From: an uncultured Muribaculaceae bacterium
GTDB lineage: Bacteria > Bacteroidota > Bacteroidia > Bacteroidales > Muribaculaceae
Length of the DNA stretch: 64,000 nucleotides
Direction of reading: 5' to 3'
NCBI GenBank assembly: GCA_934590135.1
Contig: CAKTOT010000001.1
Span: 1-64,000 of the forward strand
A program made the translations under genes and the position numbers. Positions 34,012 through 41,610 of this stretch are shown here, piece after piece. Position 1 is the stretch's first letter, and each line of letters begins with the position of its first letter. The notes under the pieces were generated by a model. That model searched no databases and was not told the origin of the DNA. It was given only the letters and a program-made list of their open reading frames with translations.

Positions 34012-34718
34012 TGGCGTAATTCGTTGATAAGGGTTTCGGCTATGGCCCAATCTCGCGGGGTGTCCAGGTCGATGCTTCGTGCGGCGTCCATTTGCAGCGG
34101 CAGTCGGCGGCGCATTTTCAGCATGGGCGTGGTACGTACGGCTTCGGGATTGATGACGTATACGGCACCGTTGTATTGCCACACGGTAGGGGCGTCCTGA
34201 CGCCGAGTGTACCGCCCGTCGCCCTTGCTGACGTGCAGATAACCGGCGCTGTCACACTCCATAAGGTCGTAATAGGGATTGGCCTCGGAGGGGCATACGG
34301 ATACCACCATATCGCAAGTGCCGTGTGCTTCGGCGTACATTGCCAGGCCTCGGCGTATATCTTCCGGGCGGCGTAGCGGCGAAGTGGGCTGGAGCAGCAC
34401 CACGCAGTCATAGGCTATGCCGAGGCTGTCGGCGTAGTCCATGGCGTCGATGATGACGTCTTGTGTGGCGGCGGTGTCCGTGGCCAGGGCTTCGGGTCGT
34501 CGGCGTATGGTGATGTCGTCGGCAGCGGCGAGTGCCACCTCGGCGATGTGGGTATCATCGGTGCTGACTATGATTCGCCGATGATTGTCGGTGAGGGCCA
34601 GGGCGTTGGCGATGGCGTAGTGTATCAATGGCTTTCCTCCAAGTTCTTTGATGTTCTTGTGGGGGATGCCTTTGCTGCCTCCGCGTGCGGGGATGATGTA
34701 TATCGGATTGGTGTCCAT
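34008..34718 (-). CDS. CMP-nonulosonate cytidylyltransferase (NeuA/LegF-like)
   Basis: This 236-residue cytoplasmic enzyme has the NeuA signature PARGGSKGIPHKNIKELGGKP (split: IIPARGGSKGIPHKN), a downstream STDD segment and QPTSPLRRPEDI. Family members activate sialic, legionaminic or pseudaminic acids with CTP. Its neighbours, a NeuC/LegG-like epimerase 16 bases upstream and a PtmE-like gene overlapping downstream, favour legionaminate. The exact sugar cannot be read from sequence alone. No NeuB/LegI synthase occurs in the window. Confidence 0.87.
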   Translation of the reverse strand: MDTNPIYIIPARGGSKGIPHKNIKELGGKPLIHYAIANALALTDNHRRIIVSTDDTHIAEVALAAADDITIRRRPEALATDTAATQDVIIDAMDYADSLGIAYDCVVLLQPTSPLRRPEDIRRGLAMYAEAHGTCDMVVSVCPSEANPYYDLMECDSAGYLHVSKGDGRYTRRQDAPTVWQYNGAVYVINPEAVRTTPMLKMRRRLPLQMDAARSIDLDTPRDWAIAETLINELRQ

Positions 34719-34734
34719 GTGGTGTTCCCTGCTG

Positions 34735-35913
34735 TTATTGGGGTATGTCGTAGAAAGTTTTGGCCACGCTTAGCGGCAGATGCGAGAGTATGGCCTCGGC
34801 GATAGCGCGGGGCGTTTCGGCTCGATAATAGGGGTTGGCGACCGCGGCGGCACGCTTACGAGCCTGAGGCGTGAGGGCTTTGGCGATGGCCTCGGCGATG
34901 TCGTCCGCGGAGGCGGCGCAGTGTATCACGGAGGCGGAACGCTGACGTCCGGCTTGTCGTCCGCCTATGTCAACGGTGGGTATGTGCATGCTCGGGGCCT
35001 CGATGATGCCGCTGGAGCTGTTGCCCACAACGGCGGCACAGTGTGCCATAGCCGAGAGATAGCGGCGTGCCCCGAGGCTTTCGACAGCCAATACGCGTCC
35101 GGGATTGGCGGCGGTGTATTCGGCGGTCAATGAGCGTATTCCGTCGGCGCCGGCATCGTTGTTGACGCCGGTCAGGATGATGTTGCAGTTCGGGAAGCGG
35201 TCGAGGGCTTGCAGCAAAGCTTCGAAGCGTCGGGCCGGAGTGGCGGCGTGGTCGTTGGTCTCGGGATGATAGGTCACCAGGAGCGTGCGGCTCGGGTCGA
35301 TGTCGAAGCCGTCGAGGCTTTTTCGAAGTTCGTCCGGCGTCATTTTGGGCATTCCCAAGGCGTTGTATACGCCCGGAGCGCCCACGGTGATGACACTGTC
35401 GGGCTGTTCGCCCATCTGAATGATGCGGCGGCGTGCCTCTTCGGTGGCGCACAGGTGCAGCGATGCCAACTTGGTGATGGCGTGACGCATACTGTCGTCT
35501 ACGGCACCGCGAGATGTCTCGCCGCCGTGCAGATGCGTCACCGGAACGGCGGTGAGCACGGCAGCTTGGGCTGCCGCCAACGCCTCGAAACGGTCGCCGA
35601 GTATAACGGCTGTATCGGGGCGCAATTCGGCCAAGGCATCGGCCGTTCCGGCCAGGCATACGGCCGCGACATGGGCGCGTCCGGCTCCGCTATCGTCCAA
35701 ATTTTCGGGCACGGCCACGCGGTGAGTCACCTCAAAGCCTTCGGCGACAATACCGTCCACGGTATACCCGTGACGGCGCGATAGGTGCATATTGGTAGCC
35801 ACCACCGAGAGACGAACCCCCGGGGTGTCACGCAACAGCCGCGCCGCCGGTGACAGCAGTCCCCAGTCGGCGCGCGTTCCGGTGATTACGGCTATGTGCG
35901 CGGTTTTGTCCAT
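34735..35913 (-). CDS. Hydrolysing UDP-N-acetylhexosamine 2-epimerase (NeuC/LegG-like)
   Basis: This 392-residue GT-B-fold enzyme has TGTRADWGLLSPAARLL at the N-terminus, ILGDRFEALAAA, HLHGGETSRGAVDDSMRHAITKLA (family signature region) and VVGNSSSGIIEAP near the C-terminus. These fit the hydrolysing epimerases that release ManNAc or 2,4-diacetamido-2,4,6-trideoxymannose (LegG). It is the first of three consecutive nonulosonate-type genes, 16 bases before the cytidylyltransferase. A large hairpin lies just upstream. No clear promoter box was found, so transcription may enter from the deaminase-like gene. Confidence 0.87.
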   Translation of the reverse strand: MDKTAHIAVITGTRADWGLLSPAARLLRDTPGVRLSVVATNMHLSRRHGYTVDGIVAEGFEVTHRVAVPENLDDSGAGRAHVAAVCLAGTADALAELRPDTAVILGDRFEALAAAQAAVLTAVPVTHLHGGETSRGAVDDSMRHAITKLASLHLCATEEARRRIIQMGEQPDSVITVGAPGVYNALGMPKMTPDELRKSLDGFDIDPSRTLLVTYHPETNDHAATPARRFEALLQALDRFPNCNIILTGVNNDAGADGIRSLTAEYTAANPGRVLAVESLGARRYLSAMAHCAAVVGNSSSGIIEAPSMHIPTVDIGGRQAGRQRSASVIHCAASADDIAEAIAKALTPQARKRAAAVANPYYRAETPRAIAEAILSHLPLSVAKTFYDIPQ

Positions 35914-35931
35914 TATGCGTAATATGGTACG

Positions 35932-35980
35932 GTGGAGGATGATACACCGATGATTTCACATCGGCGTATGATCCCTCCAC
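35932..35980 (-). terminator. Long hairpin before the epimerase gene
   Basis: GTGGAGGAT and GATACACCGATG on the left pair with CATCGGCGTATGATCCCTCCAC on the right (a stem of about 20 bp with small mismatches). No T-run follows. It may end the deaminase-like transcript or limit readthrough into the sugar genes. Confidence 0.5.
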
Positions 35981-36000
35981 TGCGTATGGTTGTTTGTTAA

Positions 36001-36501
36001 TTACTTTTTGTACTTGACCACCAAGAGCGAGGCATCGGCATAAGGCAGATGCTTCATTGGTACTTGCGTCAGAGTTGTGTCTGCCTTGGAAGTATCGTAA
36101 TCTTCGAGGTTGTACACCCCGGCGCTGACTGCATCGGCTGCGGGTACGGCAAAGTATACGGCATCGGCGCCGCTGCGGCAGATAGCGTTGTAAGCCTCGG
36201 TGGTAGGCTGTATTACGGTGTAGATGCTGCCGCCGTAAAGGCTCTTGCGGCGTGACGATTTGATGGCGTTCTCCTCGGCGGTGCCGGTGGCGGTAGCCGT
36301 GCCCTGCGAGCGAAGTGCGCCGTTCAGGACTACTACGGCGCCGATGGGCTTCTTGGCGGTCTTGGCTACGGATACGGCCATATCCATAAACATTTCGTCA
36401 TTGACCGACACCTTGTCGACCTTGGTGATGTTGACGCCTGCGGTGATGGCAAATACGCCCACGAGTACGGCTGCTACAGCCAGCATAAATTTCTTTTTCA
36501 T
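36001..36501 (-). CDS. Exported deaminase-fold protein lacking zinc ligands
   Basis: This 166-residue protein has a signal peptide (MKKKFMLAVAAVLVGVFAITAG). The rest follows the cytidine/guanine deaminase fold: PIGAVVVLNGALRSQG, GTAEENAIKSS in place of TAHAExxAI, then YTVIQPTTEAYNAICRSGADAVYFA in place of the EPCPMCxGAI region. All three zinc ligands are replaced (His by Thr, both Cys by Thr and Ala), while the Glu of the HAE motif is kept. I therefore read it as an exported pseudoenzyme or binding protein; no function is known. It sits upstream of the nonulosonate-type genes on the same strand. Confidence 0.75.
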   Translation of the reverse strand: MKKKFMLAVAAVLVGVFAITAGVNITKVDKVSVNDEMFMDMAVSVAKTAKKPIGAVVVLNGALRSQGTATATGTAEENAIKSSRRKSLYGGSIYTVIQPTTEAYNAICRSGADAVYFAVPAADAVSAGVYNLEDYDTSKADTTLTQVPMKHLPYADASLLVVKYKK

Positions 36502-36785
36502 CTGTATATCCTTTCGTTTTAAGTTGTTTTGTTATAGATTATTCTGTCGCAATTTCTTCTGTTATGTATTGTTCTGTCGTAAGTTGTCTTATCGACGAAC
36601 ATCTTAACGTGTATTGCGTTGTCGTGTATTTTACTAATTTTATGCGTTTAGTTCTATGTCGTCTTGGAAAAGGAATGATGTCGATTTCCTCCGATGAATA
36701 TTGCAGATACGCCGCGCCTCGACTTTCGGCAAAGTCTGTTTATACCCGTTAGACTTGCCGTAAGCCGATAAGTTAAATCACAATA

Positions 36786-36793
36786 CAAAGTTA
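36786..36793 (-). promoter_or_regulatory. Promoter -7 box for the deaminase-like gene
   Basis: TAACTTTG on the minus strand, about 285 bases upstream of the start at 36501. The long leader holds imperfect direct repeats of a GCGACAGAATAAT-type unit (about 36530-36590). Confidence 0.5.
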
Positions 36794-36819
36794 CGCTTTT
36801 TTTCGCGAAATAATCCCTC

Positions 36820-37289
36820 GCAGCACACGAAGCTGAAATTTGTCCAACGCATACACCAATATACAATTGCCACGGTCAGGTCATACGCCATCGCGCTTAC
36901 GCTGCGGCGCAACCCGGAGTTAATCATTATTGGCAACTCGGCCAAAGAGTGTGGGGCTCTACCCTAATACGATGATTTCCATTCCTTAGCTTCGCTATCT
37001 TGGCTTGTGCCCTACGGAAAGTCGACATCGGCGGTCGCTGAAATCATTAAGCGTAAAGGCGACGCTAAGCAATTGCTTACGATGTAGATACGAGACGTAA
37101 AAACAGAGGGACAAAAACATATTATATGCGGCGTAATTAAAAAAATAAAGCGTTAAAATTGCGGACAGATTTAAAGTCCAACTTTAAAATTGTCCAAATT
37201 GCGTGTGGCTTGGCGTTTGTTGGGCTTGGCGTTTAATAGTGGAAATGGGCTTGGCGTTCCGGGATGATGGTTGTCTCGGGACTTTTGTC
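36820..37289. other. Long intergenic region with palindromes, no gene recognised
   Basis: About 470 bases with no convincing frame on either strand. Visible structure: ATGATTTC/GAAATCAT complementary pair (36972-36979, 37040-37047), a perfect 14-base palindrome TAAGCAATTGCTTA (37066-37079), and an inverted repeat at 37163-37195 flanked by direct repeats. I could not identify a known RNA gene here. Confidence 0.45.
37156..37203. repeat. Inverted repeat flanked by 8-base direct repeats
   Basis: The segment 37163-37195 folds on itself (GGACA with TGTCC, then ATTTAAAGT with ACTTTAAA around a short loop). AAATTGCG occurs on both sides (37156-37163 and 37196-37203). The layout resembles a miniature insertion footprint or an operator. 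Confidence 0.5.
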
Positions 37290-37297
37290 TAAATTTG
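37290..37297 (+). promoter_or_regulatory. Promoter -7 box of the DUF3298-like gene
   Basis: TAAATTTG matches TAnnTTTG, with TTG at 37271 placed about 19 bases upstream as a plausible -33 element. The ATG follows at 37373. Confidence 0.6.
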
Positions 37298-37372
37298 CGG
37301 AACGGAAGGGGTTGCGAACACTTAGCAGCTCTCGGATGTTAGACAATAGATTAAACGACAAAAGACGTTGAT

Positions 37373-38491
37373 ATGGAATTGAAGAAGATACCCGTGATTG
37401 CGCTATGCGTGGCGGCGGTTGGAGCTGTATGGGCGCAAGCCACCGCAGCAACGGCAATGCGGGAACAGTCGGCTACACAAGCGACATCTCAGGATGCAAC
37501 AGCCGCAGCAACGGCGGCACAGGCCGCCGAACAGGAATATGCAGCGACACAGGCCGCCGGGCTATATGCCGATACTGTTTTCTGCAATGATACGCTGCTG
37601 GTTACGCAGGCGTGGCGGGCTGCTGCCGATGGTAGTCCGGTGGCCGATCATTTGCTGTGCCGGCGCAGTCCCTCGCACTGCGATACGGTACGTCTGCTCG
37701 GCGCTTTTGATGGTGTATTTGTGGACACGATTAGCTATCGTTTGGGCCTTGTCGTGGGCATCGACACCGCGCACCTCCGACTTGGGCGGGCGTTGCCCCA
37801 CGACATTCGCGCCGGCGCCGAAATGGCGCCGATGCAGACACGCACCTATTACAAGACGCTATATACGCCCGGTAAGAAAGCGGTGTACTTGGATTTTATG
37901 CTGACACTGCCTGTGGGGCTTGACACGGTGGCATCGAATATGACGCGGCTTTTTGAGGTGGTCGGGATGAACACTGCCAATCTCTTCGCCGATAAGCCTA
38001 TGCCGGTATACGCATACACGGGTATTCCGTCCGACGGCATAGAGCCGGTGATGCCTGCCGAGGACGCTGCCGATGCTTTCGGGTCTATTAAGCGTTGCTT
38101 CGACCGCGCTAACAGTAGTCCCCGTGCTTCGCTGCACCTGGAGATGGCGCCTGTCCGGCGTAGCGATGACGGCAAACTGGTGACCGTGATGACATTCTGC
38201 GAGTACTACACCGGCGGCGCTCACCCGATGAATACGCGCATGTATCTGACTATGGACGCCACATCCGGGAAGCTGCTTGGCATCCGTGACATATTCCCGA
38301 ACGGCATACCGGCAACCGTCCGAGAATTGGACGACCCCTCGTGGTCACTGCCATTAGGGGCGGAAAATATTGATGGCAAATGGTATCCACGTCCGGCGTA
38401 TACGCGCGGCGGCATCACCGTCACCTACCAGCCCTACCAAAATGGTTGTTATGCCGATGGCGTTCGGTACGTCACCATGCCGCGCCGTTGA
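37373..38491 (+). CDS. Exported DUF3298-like protein
   Basis: This 372-residue protein begins with a signal peptide (LKKIPVIALCVAAVGAVWAQ), then an Ala/Gln/Thr-rich linker (about 20-62) that is probably disordered. The C-terminal half has the CEYYTGGAHPMNTRMYLTMD motif and following GKLLGIRDIF typical of DUF3298 (RsiV-type) domains, often paired with DUF4163. RsiV in Bacillus is an anti-sigma factor that binds lysozyme. Here there is no transmembrane or sigma-binding part, so I infer only a periplasmic or surface domain. A beta-helix lipoprotein follows 86 bases later on the same strand. Confidence 0.7.
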   Translation: MELKKIPVIALCVAAVGAVWAQATAATAMREQSATQATSQDATAAATAAQAAEQEYAATQAAGLYADTVFCNDTLLVTQAWRAAADGSPVADHLLCRRSPSHCDTVRLLGAFDGVFVDTISYRLGLVVGIDTAHLRLGRALPHDIRAGAEMAPMQTRTYYKTLYTPGKKAVYLDFMLTLPVGLDTVASNMTRLFEVVGMNTANLFADKPMPVYAYTGIPSDGIEPVMPAEDAADAFGSIKRCFDRANSSPRASLHLEMAPVRRSDDGKLVTVMTFCEYYTGGAHPMNTRMYLTMDATSGKLLGIRDIFPNGIPATVRELDDPSWSLPLGAENIDGKWYPRPAYTRGGITVTYQPYQNGCYADGVRYVTMPRR

Positions 38492-38577
38492 GTCCGATCC
38501 CCGGGTGTGCAGGACAATAAACGAGGTTCCGTGCCGTTAGTATATAGAGGCATACAGCCTTGCACACCACATATATT

Positions 38578-40026
38578 ATGCAACGACAGATATTGTACAT
38601 CATAGCCATAGTCGGCGCCATGCTGGGCCTCAATGCCTGCATCGAGGACGGTATCTCAACTTCGGCGTCCGACCAGCCGACATTTTCCACCGATACGCTC
38701 AAAATGGGCGTGGTATTCACCGACGAAGTGACAATGACGCATCGCCTGACGGTCTACAACCGCCACAGCAAAGGTATGCTCATCAGCGATATACATCTCG
38801 AGGGCGAGGGCGCTCAAGATTTTCGCATTAATGTCGACGGCGCCACCGGCGAGACGTTCCAAGGCATAGAAATACGAGCCAAGGACTCGATATTTGTGAT
38901 GGTAGAGGCCACACTGCCTGTGCGCAATCAGGATCGGCCGCAGGACGTGAATGCCGACTTGTGTTTTACGGTCAACGGCGTGCGCTCCACTGTGGTGCTC
39001 AATGCCACGGGTCAGGATGTCAGACGTCTGCATGCCGTCACTTACAATAGCGATACGCACCTCGTTGCCGGACGCCCTTACCAGGTGTACGACTCATTGG
39101 TGGTGGCCGAAGGGGCTACGCTCACGCTTGAACCGGGTGCCGACCTGCGCTTCCACGACGGAGCATCGCTGATAGTACGCGGCACCCTGCTGTGCCAAGG
39201 CACGGCCGAAGCCCCCGTCAATATTGCCGGCGACCGTACCGGCAATGTCATCACCGACATCACCTTTGACCTGATGTCACGGCAGTGGCGCGGTGTGCAA
39301 TTTGCGCCCTCGTCACGTGCTAATGTCATCAGTCATACGTGTATACGCAACACCGACTACGGCGTCATAGTCAACGGCGGCGATACTCCGCGCGACGACG
39401 GCGATAAGCCGATGCTGACCATCATCAACAGCCGATTGCGCAATTCCGGCGATCGTGTGCTTGAGGCATATCACGCCGACATTACCGCCATAGGCTGCGA
39501 ATTTGCCGAGGCTTCCAACGGCTTGGTGCTGCTGCACGGCGGACGGCACGTCTTCAACCACTGCACCTTTGCCAATTACTACTTGTTCAGCGCCATATAC
39601 GGCCCGGCGTTGGCTTTCGAGCACCTCAATGCCGACAGTGACGATGGTTCCAAACTGCCGTATACGGCCGCCGAAATCACCAATAGCATCCTTTACGGCA
39701 ACGGGTCGATGCTGTCCCATGGCGACCTCACCGGCACCAATATTTTTCTGCGACGCGACTTGCTCAAGGAAAACGGCAGTGACGATGCCAATTTCATCGC
39801 CTGTCTTTGGGACAAAGATCCGCTATATTACACTGTGCGCGAGGACTACGTCTTTGACTACCGCTTGAAACCCGAGTCGCCGGCCATCGGCGCCGGTGAT
39901 GCCTCGCTGATGCTGCCTGCTGCCGCACGTGATGCCTACGGATTGCCGCGTCAGGCCACGCCCGGCGCCGCTCCCGACCTCGGCGCATACGTCTACGTCG
40001 CCCCAAAGGAAGAAGTATCCGAGTGA
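38578..40026 (+). CDS. Right-handed parallel beta-helix lipoprotein
   Basis: This 482-residue protein has a lipoprotein signal ending MLGLNAC. A short beta-sandwich domain follows (about 50-160: TLKMGVVFTDEVTMTHRLTV). Then comes a parallel beta-helix (about 180-430: LTLEPGADLRFHDGASLIVRG, ISHTCIRNTDYGVIVNGG, LTIINSRLRNSGDRVLEAY) and a C-terminal APDLGAYVY tail typical of the choice-of-anchor Q type ending. It is probably an outer-membrane surface protein, perhaps glycan-binding; no catalytic site is evident. I chose the ATG at 38578 over 38560 because the signal peptide starts there. Confidence 0.8.
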   Translation: MQRQILYIIAIVGAMLGLNACIEDGISTSASDQPTFSTDTLKMGVVFTDEVTMTHRLTVYNRHSKGMLISDIHLEGEGAQDFRINVDGATGETFQGIEIRAKDSIFVMVEATLPVRNQDRPQDVNADLCFTVNGVRSTVVLNATGQDVRRLHAVTYNSDTHLVAGRPYQVYDSLVVAEGATLTLEPGADLRFHDGASLIVRGTLLCQGTAEAPVNIAGDRTGNVITDITFDLMSRQWRGVQFAPSSRANVISHTCIRNTDYGVIVNGGDTPRDDGDKPMLTIINSRLRNSGDRVLEAYHADITAIGCEFAEASNGLVLLHGGRHVFNHCTFANYYLFSAIYGPALAFEHLNADSDDGSKLPYTAAEITNSILYGNGSMLSHGDLTGTNIFLRRDLLKENGSDDANFIACLWDKDPLYYTVREDYVFDYRLKPESPAIGAGDASLMLPAAARDAYGLPRQATPGAAPDLGAYVYVAPKEEVSE

Positions 40027-40097
40027 CCCCGGACTATCGGCCGACTTTACAGTTGTAATTGTCCGTGCGCCGTGGCGTAAGTCATATCAACACAAAT

Positions 40098-40148
40098 ACA
40101 TAAGATATCACCCCCGTCACAAATCGTGGCAGGGGTGATATCTTATGT
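40098..40148. terminator. Bidirectional terminator between convergent operons
   Basis: ACATAAGATATCACCCC (40098-40114) pairs perfectly over 17 bp with GGGGTGATATCTTATGT (40132-40148), with a further inner CAC/GTG stem. It serves the rightward beta-helix gene and the leftward B12 operon. Confidence 0.85.
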
Positions 40149-40184
40149 GTGCGAAGATGTCCCTCAGTGAATGTATCGGGCGCT

Positions 40185-41588
40185 TTAGCGGACGAGGGTC
40201 TTGGATGTACGTGCGCCTTGGCGGCGGATGTATACTCCGGCGGGAAGTGAAGCGATGCCGTCTTCGGCTGCTACACGTATGCCTTGAAGATTATAGTACT
40301 CGATGGCGGCCGAGGCGTCGTCAACAGTGATATCGCTTACGGACAGCGGATAGGGGTCGTCCTCGGTGAATATCGGCAGCGAGGGGAACCAGTAATTAGC
40401 AATCATCGGATAATCCTTGATTGTATTGCCATCGGCATCGCAGCGACGCGTGATGTACGTTGTCTTTTGGTTGCCCTGATACAGTGACATATATATTTCG
40501 TCGGTGACGGGATGCACGCGCAACGAACAGCCGTAGATACTCCATCCGGCGCCTTCTTCCTTGAAGTCGCGGATAACTTCGGCTTTTCGGGTGACGGTAT
40601 TAAAGCGATACAGGTACACTCCGTTGAACCATGCGGCTTGGCCTTTGCCGGCGTTGGCACGCCAGTAGAGGTAGTCCTGCCGGGTACTTGCGCAGAAGGC
40701 ATCGGGCGTCCATGCGTACCACGAGTTGTTGGGCGGCAGAACATCATCATCGAGCGTTATGACTTCGTATTCGAGAGATTTGGGATCGAGGCGCATCAAT
40801 TTGTTCAGCGGGTTGCCTGTTCCGCGGATATTCTTGTCTGTCGAAATCCACAGGATGCCGGCTCGGTCCTTGACAATCGAGCCTATGCCTGCGCCGTCTT
40901 GGACCACATCCAATGATATTGTTTTGATGACCTTGTCCGTGGTCGGGTCGATGATTAGGAGTCCCGATTGCTGATGGGCGGCAAATACGAGGCCGTCGGC
41001 CAACAGCATAGTTCCGCACTGGCCTTTGTAGAGCGTCCCCGAGGGGTCAGTCGTTGCTCCGTCGGTGCCGTTGGGATTCTCCGTGCCGGGGATTTGGCCG
41101 GTGACCGTCAGACTTCGAGTATCGAAAACCCAAATGCCGTTGGAAGAGGAGATGTACACTTTTTCGAGCGATACGCCGCATACTCCGCGCCCATCGCAAC
41201 GTTTGCCGGAGGGGTCAATTTCGGTGAGCTGGGCGAGACATTCCATAGTCTTGGCGTCGCACACGGTGATGCGTGCGCCGGTGACGGATGCTCCGGGGTC
41301 TTTTTCCTGCTTGGCTATGATGTACAGACGTCCGCCCCAGGCGATGCCGTGCTGGGCGGTGCATCCGAGTTCCTTGCCCGAGTTACGGCTTTGGAATACG
41401 CGATAGTCCCAGTATACTCCGTTCGGGTCATCGGGGCGCAAGTAATTGATGGTAGAATTTTGGTGTCCGTACCAGTCTTCGTTGAGGATAAAGAAGCCGC
41501 CGCCCAAGTCCTCGGCAGCCACTGCCGCCGATGTTGCGGCGACAGTGGCTGTAAGGATGGCTGCAGACAGTAAATGTCTGATGATCAT
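40185..41588 (-). CDS. Sorting-domain beta-propeller, BtuG-like paralogue of the B12 operon
   Basis: This 467-residue exported protein has a signal peptide (IIRHLLSAAILTATVAATSAAVAA), then a YncE/DUF5074-type propeller (about 28-410: LNEDWYGHQNSTINYLRPDD, KQEKDPGASVTGARITVCD, WVFDTRSLTV). The C-terminus EYYNLQGIRVAAED to GVYIRRQGARTSKTLVR resembles a type IX sorting domain. It is a clear paralogue of the protein at 46067-47476 (shared GKELGCTAQxGIAWGGRLY and RVHPVTDEIYM). BtuG, the known B12-capturing surface lipoprotein, has the same fold. A role in cobalamin binding is inferred from operon position. I use the ATG at 41588, 22 bases after the upstream gene, not the open frame above it. Confidence 0.82.
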   Translation of the reverse strand: MIIRHLLSAAILTATVAATSAAVAAEDLGGGFFILNEDWYGHQNSTINYLRPDDPNGVYWDYRVFQSRNSGKELGCTAQHGIAWGGRLYIIAKQEKDPGASVTGARITVCDAKTMECLAQLTEIDPSGKRCDGRGVCGVSLEKVYISSSNGIWVFDTRSLTVTGQIPGTENPNGTDGATTDPSGTLYKGQCGTMLLADGLVFAAHQQSGLLIIDPTTDKVIKTISLDVVQDGAGIGSIVKDRAGILWISTDKNIRGTGNPLNKLMRLDPKSLEYEVITLDDDVLPPNNSWYAWTPDAFCASTRQDYLYWRANAGKGQAAWFNGVYLYRFNTVTRKAEVIRDFKEEGAGWSIYGCSLRVHPVTDEIYMSLYQGNQKTTYITRRCDADGNTIKDYPMIANYWFPSLPIFTEDDPYPLSVSDITVDDASAAIEYYNLQGIRVAAEDGIASLPAGVYIRRQGARTSKTLVR

Positions 41589-41610
41589 TCGGGTTTGGGG
41601 GTTAGGTGTA

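Noticed and set aside
36894..37080. Possible tRNA or other housekeeping RNA in the long intergenic region
   Set aside because: I could not fold a cloverleaf or match conserved blocks of tmRNA, RNase P or SRP RNA; only short palindromes are visible.
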